DNA from: Arthrobacter rhizosphaerae
Lineage (GTDB): Bacteria > Actinomycetota > Actinomycetes > Actinomycetales > Micrococcaceae
DNA: 64,000 nucleotides
Direction of reading: 5' to 3'
NCBI RefSeq assembly: GCF_023062595.1
Contig: NZ_JALLAN010000003.1
Span: 84,346-148,345, forward strand
The number at the start of each line of letters is the position of its first letter. The first letter of the stretch is position 1. The notes beneath the pieces are model-generated. The model saw nothing but the letters and a program-made list of their open reading frames with translations, searched no databases and was not told the origin of the DNA. This document shows positions 35,717-43,689 of the stretch, in pieces. A program made the position numbers and the translations under genes.

Positions 35717-35845
35717 TACCGAGACGCACTTAGAAGCCAGGGAAAGAAGCTTGAAGAGATCGCAGGGACCTTGAGCGTGAGCATGTCCTCGTTGACCAGG
35801 GCGCTGGGTCCAAGCACGGGTAAGCGGGCGGCATCGGCGTCATGA
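35717..35845 (+). pseudogene. C-terminal relic of a serine recombinase
   Basis: 42 codons, YRDALRSQGKKLEEIAGTLS then VSMSSLTRALGPSTG, ending at TGA 35843-35845. This is the resolvase/invertase-type C-terminal HTH (G-K-LEEIA-TL-VS-SSL-RAL). No catalytic domain or start codon precedes it. It lies 20 bp before the 59-bp repeat at 35865, the kind of place where a recombinase and its site sit together. Confidence 0.55.
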
Positions 35846-35864
35846 GTTGATCGCCGTCCGACGC

Positions 35865-35923
35865 GTCCCGAAAGTTGTCTCCGCATGGCGGCGCATCCGC
35901 GACTTTCGGGCTAACTTCTGGGA
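35865..35923 (+). repeat. 59-bp repeat element, left copy
   Basis: Begins GTCCCGAAAGTTGTCTCCGC and ends CGACTTTCGGGCTAACTTCT then GGGA. It contains an inverted pair CCCGAAAGT/ACTTTCGGG (35867-35875, 35902-35910). It aligns end to end without gaps to 46997-47055 (about 37 of 59 identical, both ends best conserved), in the same orientation. Confidence 0.55.
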
Positions 35924-35967
35924 GGGAAGTGTTACGCCGGACCTCGCAGAATCGAGGAGTACTAGCT

Positions 35968-36234
35968 ATGTCACGAGAACTCGTACTGCCACCTGATTAC
36001 AGTGTTTACGCATGGGAAATCAAGGACAAGGGCGTCCTTGATACGTATGTGCTGGTCGACGACTTGCCTGTAAGCGTGAGCTTCTTCGACCCCGTGCGCT
36101 TGCAACAGGAAATCGCCCATGATCTCGAGCAGGGACGTCATTTCACAGTCAAGCGCTTGCTGGTTGTTGAGAGAGTCACTCTCCAGAACATGCAGCTGGC
36201 GGTATCTGAAGCACCACCAGAATTCTTCGACTGA
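35968..36234 (+). CDS. Unrecognised 88-aa protein
   Basis: Start MSRELVLPPDYSVYAWEIKD is preceded by GAGGAG at 8 nt. The small acidic protein has DTYVLVDDLPVSVSFFDPVR and TLQNMQLAVSEAPPEFFD. Size, acidity and position between the 59-bp repeat and the RHS operon suggest an orphan immunity protein, but no family is recognised. Confidence 0.6.
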   Translation: MSRELVLPPDYSVYAWEIKDKGVLDTYVLVDDLPVSVSFFDPVRLQQEIAHDLEQGRHFTVKRLLVVERVTLQNMQLAVSEAPPEFFD

Positions 36235-36248
36235 GTCGGGGGGGCAGC

Positions 36249-36371
36249 CTACTTGAATAGAGGCCATAGATCGACGGCCGCCCTGACGGCTGCGATCAGC
36301 AGGGCAGCGGCGGAGATCCAGACGCCGGCGATCTGCCAGCTGTTGGCTCGCGGCCGCTGCTGTTCGTCCAT
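36249..36371 (-). CDS. 40-aa small membrane protein
   Basis: ATG 36371 (MDEQQRPRANSWQIAG) has AGGAG at 6 nt, a strong initiation signal. The remaining residues form one membrane helix (VWISAAALLIAAVRAAV) and end DLWPLFK. Real small gene likely; function unknown. Confidence 0.55.
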   Translation of the reverse strand: MDEQQRPRANSWQIAGVWISAAALLIAAVRAAVDLWPLFK

Positions 36372-37100
36372 GGTTCTCCTGCCTCCTGCTTCTGTGGGGA
36401 GAACAATCGTATGGGTCGGGGCCCGACAAAAGGCGCGAGTGACTATAGGCCCGGATCCGGCTGTGCACAGGATCCCCACACTGGCAACGCCGGAGCAGCT
36501 GCCCGGTGTGGATGGGTGGGCGACGTGTCGTCCACAGAAAACTCGCGGCGTGCCGCCGGCACCCGGGCGCGCCTCGCTTCAAAGCGAATTGCAGCGGCCG
36601 CACGGGGCCTGCAGATTGAGAGGTTCTCTTCGGTGGTGGCAACGTACCCCTGACAGCCATTGGCGGGTCGTATTCTCTTTATCCGACCAATTTGCAGTTG
36701 TGAGACGTTCGGTTGTTAGACGGCATTTCGAGACAGCTTACGTCCATGTAGCCACGTTGATCTTGGAACCCAGCGGCAGCGTGGCCGGCTTGCCTCGTTG
36801 ATCGATCGTATTTGAGACGGACTTCCAGGTCCGCAGAAACGTCACCTGAATCACTTTGGCGGGACAGTTTTGCGTCGGTAACCGTGGAAACCCAGAACAC
36901 GCGTTTGGATGAGACATTCACGACGGGGGAGCAGCCGGAAGCTGTCGCGGTAGGGACGGCTTAGAGAACGCTTAGCTTCCCTCCTTGGCCCTCATTGATG
37001 GCGTTAGGAAGGGGTGGCAAGGCTCCCGATTCCTATATTTGATCGATCCACATACCTGCACACGGATTCCCCTAATCCTTCCACCACTGAACTGATGGAT
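36372..37100. other. Gene-poor stretch
   Basis: About 730 bp without a convincing gene. A minus-strand frame 36679-36921 (from GTG, MNVSSKRVFWVSTVTDAKLS) has some protein-like character but no ribosome site. Base composition is lower in GC than the flanks toward 37.1 kb. Confidence 0.35.
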
Positions 37101-37322
37101 TTAAAGAAGCAGCCAAACTAGCAAACGAAGCATCAAATATCCGTGATCGTCTATGTAATGGATACCTTCCACGTAGGCTTGCGCAAAAGTCTTCAACATG
37201 TCGCGAACGGAGTGAAATTCAAGTGGATGCTCGTTCTGCTCAATCCGAAAGTGGAATACGCTCGCTCGAAAGTCTTCGCTCTGGAACTGAGCGCCTACCC
37301 GCGGACCTTTCGCATCGGTCAA
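37101..37322 (-). pseudogene. C-terminal remnant of a SMI1/KNR4 (SUKH) immunity protein
   Basis: The frame reads FHSVRDMLKTFAQAYVEG then IHYIDDHGYLM, the usual end of SUKH-superfamily proteins (S-R-ML-T-AE-Y-G-YY-D-DGYL). Only the last ~70 residues exist; the preceding DNA belongs to the DUF6984-like gene. TTG 37322 could initiate but has no clear site. Interpreted as a truncated immunity gene left by recombination. Confidence 0.4.
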
Positions 37323-37331
37323 GCGCTATGA

Positions 37332-37703
37332 CTACTCCGCCCATGCCTCAATCTCAAGCACCAATGCGTCGACCGCGGCGCTCAGTACATCGCCCGAGTC
37401 CTCCCTGTATATCTCAAGTTCATTTAGCACACCGTCTCTCACATGGATAAGCACGTGAACCAAGACACCGTCGGAGTCGGGGTAGGTCGCCTCGACGGGA
37501 ATGCGGCGAGAAACCATGGCAGGAGTTGGAGAGATCGGGCGGAGCAGAAGGCTCCCGTTTCGATCAATCTGCTCAACGACTATGCTCGATAATTGTCGCC
37601 TGAGTTCCGCGGAACCCTGAAAGTGGGTATCGAGCATCCGCTGAAGCAGATCTATTTCCTTTGCGGAGGCTTGACGACGATCTCCGACTTGGTCAAGGTA
37701 CAT
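37332..37703 (-). CDS. DUF6984-like immunity protein for the RHS toxin
   Basis: 123 residues with the layout of DUF6984-type proteins: ASAKEIDLLQRMLDTHFQGS near 13, LRRQLSSIVVEQIDRNGSLL near 35, then VEATYPDSDGVLVHVLIHV and a final GVLNELEIYREDSGDVLSAA. Its start codon lies 11 bp inside the end of the toxin gene, the tight coupling expected of a toxin-immunity pair so that immunity is made with the toxin. Specificity is inferred from this arrangement. Confidence 0.7.
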   Translation of the reverse strand: MYLDQVGDRRQASAKEIDLLQRMLDTHFQGSAELRRQLSSIVVEQIDRNGSLLLRPISPTPAMVSRRIPVEATYPDSDGVLVHVLIHVRDGVLNELEIYREDSGDVLSAAVDALVLEIEAWAE

Positions 37704-40700
37704 AGTAGGTTCCCACGTTAATCTTGCCGTCCGGCAGCGTATACGCCCGATATTCGATGGTAGTCCCTCTGAGTTCGATGCGGCCCCAGAACGAACCCGT
37801 CTCCGCTGTCGTCTTGGCCACGGCTGTCGTCACCTGCTGGTGAATCATCGACTCAACTTCTTGAACGCCCAGACCTGTTCCTTCTAAGTGCCGCGCACCG
37901 TGCCCAAAAACGATGTTGGGTGCGGTCGCCCCACTCTTAACTACCTTTGCGCCGGATGAGGCGGTCTTTCCTAGTTTCCCGATAGATCCAACGACAGGTA
38001 GGGCGCCCATTGCTGTGAGGGGGATATCTTCTTCGCTGATGGCGGGTTTGCCTTCGATCTGGTTGGCCAGCATGTCGAGGCCGATTGAGCCGGCACCAAA
38101 TACGGGGATCCATCCTACGTCGAAGCTGATGTATCTAATAGCTGTGGCTAGGGCTGCTTCGTTGCCGTATTGATTTTGATAGGCCGTGAATCCATAGGGG
38201 TCAGCCATCCCTTCTGCTATTAGGTCGAGGTTGCTGCTCGTGGTGGCGGCGGGTTGCGCTCTGCTGGAAGAGACAAGCCTTTCGAAGTACGTCGGTGGCG
38301 CAGCCATGAACGCGGGTGCAACGTATTGGCCTGGTGTGGCGGTGGCTCTGTGATCGCGCCAACCGCCGCTGTCCCCACCGTCCGTGATTCTTGGCCCAGC
38401 GATCATGAGGCCGGAGGGGTCCGAGCCGTTGACTGGGTCGCCTTCGGCATATATGTAAGCGGAGAAGTTTTTGGCTTCACCCAGTTTCAGGATGGGATCG
38501 GGGGCGGTGAAGATGCCGAGGACGGGGTCGTAGTCGCGGGCGCCGAGGTGGGTGAGTGTACTGGCGGTGTCGTTGGTTCCTGAGATGTAGCCGGTGGCGG
38601 CGGAGAACCCCGTTTCGTTGGATTCGTTGGAGCCAGGGCCGGTACGGGTCGAGGGGGCCGCTGCGAGGGCGGTTTGGCCGATCGCGGTGAGGGTGGGGCC
38701 TCGGGTCAGGCCGAAGGGGTCCGTGTGGCGTTTGACGGCTGTGATTCCGACTGTTCCGCCGCCTGTGGTGGGGCCGGTCATGACTTGGGCGGTGTTGACG
38801 CTGTCGCCGTTGATGAAGGCCACTGAAGTTGCGGTGACGCCTGGCCGGGAGGTGCGCTGGGCGACGGTTTTGCCGGCGAAGGTGTAGGTTCTGGTCGCTG
38901 AGATCGCCCCTGCAGTGGCGCAGAACGCGGTCGCGTTCCCTACTGTGACGGTGGTGCCGGTGCCGTCGATGATGGCGACGAGTGTTCCGTCGGCGGTGTA
39001 GTAGCGCTGAGACGTGGTTCCCGTCCCTGTGACGGGTGTTGTGCCGGTTGCGGCGGATGGGTTGGGGTTTCTTGGGACGGTGCTCGTTCCGGAGGTGGAG
39101 GCGATTTTCCCGTCAGGGGTGTAACTGATGGTTTGGCCTGCCCGGTTGGTCATTTGTCCTGCGGTATCCCAGCCGTAGCTGTCTGTGGTGACGGCTCCGG
39201 CGCCTGTTGTCCGTTTGGTGGATTGAAGCCGGTGGGCACCGGGGGCCCCGGCGGCCGGGTAGGTGGATTCCTCCGTGACGGCCACGGCCCCTGTTGATGT
39301 GTAGCGGGTGGCTTTAGACCGATCACCGGCGGTGTTGTATTCGTAGGCCTGGGCGTAGGGTGCCGTGCCGCCGAGGCCGGACGCGGTGAACCCACCGGCA
39401 CACTCCTGGCTGGCCGGGGTCCATACCCCGGCCAGCCGGCCGGCGTGGTCGTAGCTGTAGCACTGGTAGTCGGAGGCTGCCGCCCCGTTGGGGCGGGTGG
39501 CGTAGGTGAGTTCGCGCGAGGTGAGTTGCCCGCTGGGTTCATAGGTGTATTTGGTGGTGCCCATGTCAGTGATGACGTTGCGGGCGTTGTTCGAGTACTT
39601 GGTATCCAGGAGCCTGCCTGTGGCGTAGTCCCAGGAGAATACGGCCCGGGCTGAGCCCATGGTGTCGGTACCGGCGGTGAAGAGTTTGTTGTCGCGTTGG
39701 GCGTAAGCAGTCACGTTGTTCATGTTGTCCCGCTCAGTGCTGCCGATGTAGGTGACGCCGAACTGCGAGGAGACCCCTGAGGGCTGGTCCAACTCGTTGT
39801 AGGTGTGGGAGACGGCCTCCTGGGGAAGTCCTCCGATAGCGGGGTAGGTGACGTAGGCGGGAAGCCCTGATTTGCCGTATGTTGATTTGGTTTCGTAGGT
39901 TCCCGCGAGGGTTCCGACGGATGCCGGGAGCTGGACCTTGACTGAGTTGGGTTGGTAGTTCGCGTTGTAGCCGGAGCTGGTGGTGGTGACGGCCTGGTCC
40001 TGGTTGGGGCCGTTGAAGCGCGTACTGGAGGCGAGCTGGCCTTTCTTTTCCGTGTCGTACGTGTGGGTCAGTAGCGTTTTCGCGGGCTGGCCGGACAGGG
40101 CCGTGGATACTTTGGTCGCGCGGTCGAGCGTGTCGTATTCAGTGGTTGTGACGGTACCGAGGCCGTTTATAGCGGTTGCTTTCCGGCTGCTGGTGTCGTA
40201 AGCGGTGGAGGTGGCGCCGGTATCGGGATCGGTGGCGCCGGTCTGGCGGCCGAGGGGGTCGAATACCCAGCCCCAGGTATTGCCTGCCGGGTCGGTCATC
40301 CCTGTCATTTGTTGCAGTGGGTTGTAGGTGTAGGTGGTGGTGTCTGCGGTCCCGGTTGCCGTCGTGCCGCGGAACGTTTTTCGGGCGATGGTCTTGCCGG
40401 CGGCGTCGGTGTTGACTGTGACGGCTGGTTCGTTGCCGGGACCGGTGGTGGTGACGGAGTTGGTGCCTGCATAGGCGATGGTGGTCGCCCATTGTTCCTC
40501 GTTGTCGTAGGCGAGCTTGCGGGTCTTGATCAAGCGCCCTGCTGTGTCGTATTGGTAGTTGGTGGAAGAGGGTACGGCTTCGGAGGGGATCCGGAGGATT
40601 CCGTCGGGGTCTGTGGAGAGGTAGTACCCCTGCCGTTCCAAGGCCTTATCGCCGGTGTCGCCGTACAAGGTGTCTGTGGTGATGCTTCCGCCGTGGGTAG

Positions 40701-43689
40701 AGAGGCTCTGGGTCTGTCGGATACGGCCCAGTCCGTCATAGATCTTGTAGTCCTCCAAGGTCCCGCCGCTGTAGGTGATGATCCCCGTTTTGATCCAAGA
40801 GGGCTCCGTCTGGGAGACCCTGTAGGTGGTTCCGGTGGTGGGGACGGGGTTGGTGGCCTTGGGCCGGCTGGGGTCCCAGATTCCCGTGGTCCGGCCGCTG
40901 GCGTCATAGGCGGTGGTGGTGGTGGATCCGTTCGGGTCCACGGATGAGATTTCCTGTCCACGTACGGGGTCCAGGTTTTTGGTGCCGGCCCAGCCAAGAG
41001 GGTTGGTGACAGTGACAGTGGTAGCGGGCCCGGCGGCTGGACTGTAGGCGGTGGTGGTGGTCCTGGCGGTGCCGGTTGTTGTGTCTGTTGCGGTGCTCAA
41101 GCGTCCGAGGGAGTCGTACCCCAGGGCCGGTCCCGGCTGCCAGTCTGTGACCGCCGTACCGGTGATGGCCTTGGCCTGCCGTATTGTGCTCAGGCTGCCC
41201 TTGGTGGGGGCAGCGTATCCGGCACTGCCCGGCACGGCACTGGTGTTCGTGTCGTAGAGGCGCTGACTGGACTTCAGCAGGTTCCCGGCGGGTGCGCCGG
41301 CGCTTGTGCAGGCGCCGCTGTAGGTGGAGATGACAGCGGGCAGGGATAGGAGGTTCGCGGCGGTGCCATCGGCGTAGCTGGTGGTGGTGCAGGTGTCATC
41401 GGCTGCTGTGGAAAGGTCCAGGGCGTGGGTGCTGGCCTTGGGTCTTCCGAGGGAGTCGAAGTGGGTGTCGCTTTGAGTGGTCCGCCAGCCGGTGTCTATG
41501 GCTGATTTTGCCCATTTTTTGCTGGTTCCTTGTTGACGGGCGGTTGGTGTTCCGAGTGCTGCGGGTCCGGTGGCGGTGGGGGTGGACGCCCATGGGACGG
41601 TCACGGAGGTGCCCAGCAAGGCTCCGTTTTCACTGCGGAGACTCTGGGTTTCCAGGACCCGGCCTGCGAGCCAGATGGAGTCGGTGACAACACTGCCGTC
41701 TGTGGCTGTTTGTTGGGCAGTGTTCAGTCCGCCGCTGCTGTTCGAGGGGGTTTTATCGAGCCCGCGGAGGTAGGTGGTGAGGGTGGTGCTGCCGGCTGTG
41801 ATGGTTTTGACCTGGGCCCAACCTGCGGCGATGGACCAGGTCTGTTTCGCCCCGGCCGTCCCGGTCCGGTAAGTGGGTTCGGGGTATTTCCAGGCCGGGG
41901 TGCCGATGTACTGGTAGCGGGTGTTCTGGGACCGGCTCCCGGCCCCGCCGGGGCCGGCATCGACTATTATCGCAGCGACCGGGTAGATGTGGAACCAGTC
42001 CATCCGTGAGGCCTGCATGATCGGGGTGGTGGGCTGCCACCATTGCGGGAAGCAGCGCCGGGTATTGGTTTCCGGCGATGAGGGAAGGCTGGTTGGGGAG
42101 CAATCTGCTCCGTTGTAGGCGACGGCGGTGGTCGCGCCCGTGACGGTCTTGATGGCGGAAATACGGAACCTGTTCAAGGGTGCGAGTCCGTCCATTACCC
42201 ATACCCGGTTTTGCAGGGTCTGCCCGCCGAACACGACGGGCGGATCGGTGATGGTGCCCTGGCCGGCTTGGGTGTTCAGGCCCTGGTGTTCCACGGAGCC
42301 CAGCCACAGTGCCGGTTTGGTGCCGTCGCCGGGGTTGGGCATGGAGTGGGAAAGGTTCCATCGATCCGCTGCCTGATAGGCGGTGCCGACGAGGGTCTCG
42401 GTCTGGACGCCGGTGAGCCGATAGTCCATGTAGAAGGTGGGCGACTGGATGGTGCAGGGGCCTGTTGCCGGGCAGGCGAGGTCTGTGGGAACGTCTGTTC
42501 CTGCAGCACAGTCGATCCCTGTGCAGCGCTCTGTGTAGTCCAGCCTGATCCTCAGTGGAGCAGAAGCGATCAGTTCGCTGCCGGCGCGCATACCGTAGTC
42601 GATCCGGTCCAGACGGCTGGAGCGGACGTAGGGCAGGATCGCTCCTGTTCCGGCCTGCGCCCGGTAGTGGTTGGTCGCCTGACTGTAGTACTGCGCCTGG
42701 CTGTTGCCGTGCACGTCAACGATGTAGTCCAGGTTCCAGCCTTGGGCCTGCTGGCAAAGCGAAGCTGCGAAGGAGCCGGCAGCGCAGGGCTGGTCCGCGG
42801 CAGCGGCCCCCACGGGGAGAGTGTCCACAGAGTTGGTGGTGGCGTTCCCTGCAATCCAGCCGGGGAGCTTGTTCAGGCCGAAGAAGTACTGGGTCCCGGA
42901 AGTGTCGGTGATTTTCCAGTGGCCGCCGTCATGGCTTCCGTTGGTGCCCGCGCCAGTGAGGTATTCGACGCGGGAGCCGTCGTCTTTGGAGAGCTTCCAG
43001 GCACCGGTGGCGGTGTCTTTGACCAGTTCTCCTGAGCGGCCGCCGAAACTGATGGAGACATTCTGTCCACCGGGGTTGCCGCAAAGGTCATAGGACCCGG
43101 TGACACCTTGGTCAGCGCAAGGGCGGAAATTCTGGGTGATTCGTCCCGATCCGGAAAGGCCCCAGCCGTCGCCGATTGCGCTGGCCTGGTTGTTGGTGGC
43201 ACTGGTCAGTTCGTCGACCCGGGTGGAGTCATAGGACAGGCCCAGTTCTGGTGAAGGCCCCACGGATCCTTTTCGCGCAGAAATCGGGTAGGTCCAGGTG
43301 AATCCGCCGGTCTGGCCTGTTGTTCCCCAATTTCCTGATGATGTTCCGGGGAGGGCTGTGAAGTCGCCGGCGCCTTTGTCATTGGCAGCGGGCGGCGCCA
43401 GTGGGAAGGAGGCATTCCGGATGGCTGGCCCTTGGGTTTTTGATTCCGGGAGCGATGAGCTCGAGGCGCCGGTGACTGTCGCCTTGGTCCCGGGGGCCTC
43501 AGGTGTGGTGAGCACGTTGATGGCAGCCGGCGGCGTCGATTCAAGTGAGGGTATGGCTGAGGCGTTGTTTACGGACCCTTGGTTGAACTCGCCGGGCAGA
43601 GGCGGGAGGACGGGCAGGGAGTACGAGGTGGTTGCCAACGCTATGGCGGCGAGCAGTGTGGTGGACTGGAAAAAGTGGTTCAGTTTCAT
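37693..43689 (-). CDS. RHS/YD-repeat polymorphic toxin, Ntox35-like C-terminus
   Basis: 1998 residues. Signal-like N-terminus (MKLNHFFQSTTLLAAIALAT), then an SpvB/TcaC-like region (SARKGSVGPSPELGLSYDST) and many YD repeats from about 850 to 1600 (YDSLGRLSTATDT, YDASGRTTGIWDP, YDTAGRLIKTRKL, YDHAGRLAGVWTP). The RHS core ends near 1761 (LGARDYDPVLGIFTAPDP, EGDPVNGSDPSGL). The variable tail has a hydrophobic pretoxin stretch (WIPVFGAGSIGLDML) and a terminal ~75-aa toxin with FGHGARHLEGTG, FWGRIELRGTTIEYRAYTLP and INVGTYYVP, resembling Ntox35. The tail is visibly less GC-rich than the core. Exported cell-surface effector in interbacterial competition. Confidence 0.9.
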   Translation of the reverse strand: MKLNHFFQSTTLLAAIALATTSYSLPVLPPLPGEFNQGSVNNASAIPSLESTPPAAINVLTTPEAPGTKATVTGASSSSLPESKTQGPAIRNASFPLAPPAANDKGAGDFTALPGTSSGNWGTTGQTGGFTWTYPISARKGSVGPSPELGLSYDSTRVDELTSATNNQASAIGDGWGLSGSGRITQNFRPCADQGVTGSYDLCGNPGGQNVSISFGGRSGELVKDTATGAWKLSKDDGSRVEYLTGAGTNGSHDGGHWKITDTSGTQYFFGLNKLPGWIAGNATTNSVDTLPVGAAAADQPCAAGSFAASLCQQAQGWNLDYIVDVHGNSQAQYYSQATNHYRAQAGTGAILPYVRSSRLDRIDYGMRAGSELIASAPLRIRLDYTERCTGIDCAAGTDVPTDLACPATGPCTIQSPTFYMDYRLTGVQTETLVGTAYQAADRWNLSHSMPNPGDGTKPALWLGSVEHQGLNTQAGQGTITDPPVVFGGQTLQNRVWVMDGLAPLNRFRISAIKTVTGATTAVAYNGADCSPTSLPSSPETNTRRCFPQWWQPTTPIMQASRMDWFHIYPVAAIIVDAGPGGAGSRSQNTRYQYIGTPAWKYPEPTYRTGTAGAKQTWSIAAGWAQVKTITAGSTTLTTYLRGLDKTPSNSSGGLNTAQQTATDGSVVTDSIWLAGRVLETQSLRSENGALLGTSVTVPWASTPTATGPAALGTPTARQQGTSKKWAKSAIDTGWRTTQSDTHFDSLGRPKASTHALDLSTAADDTCTTTSYADGTAANLLSLPAVISTYSGACTSAGAPAGNLLKSSQRLYDTNTSAVPGSAGYAAPTKGSLSTIRQAKAITGTAVTDWQPGPALGYDSLGRLSTATDTTTGTARTTTTAYSPAAGPATTVTVTNPLGWAGTKNLDPVRGQEISSVDPNGSTTTTAYDASGRTTGIWDPSRPKATNPVPTTGTTYRVSQTEPSWIKTGIITYSGGTLEDYKIYDGLGRIRQTQSLSTHGGSITTDTLYGDTGDKALERQGYYLSTDPDGILRIPSEAVPSSTNYQYDTAGRLIKTRKLAYDNEEQWATTIAYAGTNSVTTTGPGNEPAVTVNTDAAGKTIARKTFRGTTATGTADTTTYTYNPLQQMTGMTDPAGNTWGWVFDPLGRQTGATDPDTGATSTAYDTSSRKATAINGLGTVTTTEYDTLDRATKVSTALSGQPAKTLLTHTYDTEKKGQLASSTRFNGPNQDQAVTTTSSGYNANYQPNSVKVQLPASVGTLAGTYETKSTYGKSGLPAYVTYPAIGGLPQEAVSHTYNELDQPSGVSSQFGVTYIGSTERDNMNNVTAYAQRDNKLFTAGTDTMGSARAVFSWDYATGRLLDTKYSNNARNVITDMGTTKYTYEPSGQLTSRELTYATRPNGAAASDYQCYSYDHAGRLAGVWTPASQECAGGFTASGLGGTAPYAQAYEYNTAGDRSKATRYTSTGAVAVTEESTYPAAGAPGAHRLQSTKRTTGAGAVTTDSYGWDTAGQMTNRAGQTISYTPDGKIASTSGTSTVPRNPNPSAATGTTPVTGTGTTSQRYYTADGTLVAIIDGTGTTVTVGNATAFCATAGAISATRTYTFAGKTVAQRTSRPGVTATSVAFINGDSVNTAQVMTGPTTGGGTVGITAVKRHTDPFGLTRGPTLTAIGQTALAAAPSTRTGPGSNESNETGFSAATGYISGTNDTASTLTHLGARDYDPVLGIFTAPDPILKLGEAKNFSAYIYAEGDPVNGSDPSGLMIAGPRITDGGDSGGWRDHRATATPGQYVAPAFMAAPPTYFERLVSSSRAQPAATTSSNLDLIAEGMADPYGFTAYQNQYGNEAALATAIRYISFDVGWIPVFGAGSIGLDMLANQIEGKPAISEEDIPLTAMGALPVVGSIGKLGKTASSGAKVVKSGATAPNIVFGHGARHLEGTGLGVQEVESMIHQQVTTAVAKTTAETGSFWGRIELRGTTIEYRAYTLPDGKINVGTYYVP

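Noticed and set aside
37143..37331. 62-codon plus-strand frame with hydrophobic stretches
   Set aside because: The minus strand there reads as the end of a SUKH immunity protein; the plus frame is probably its shadow.
42211..43035. Long plus-strand open frame (274 codons) opposite the RHS gene
   Set aside because: It mirrors the GC-rich codon pattern of the toxin gene on the minus strand; its translation is Gly/Val/Ala-rich without domains or a ribosome site. The same holds for 40309-40947 and 41530-42009.
38594..43200. Internal repeats in the RHS gene considered as a DNA repeat array or CRISPR
   Set aside because: They are protein YD repeats with variable spacing and no direct-repeat/spacer pattern.
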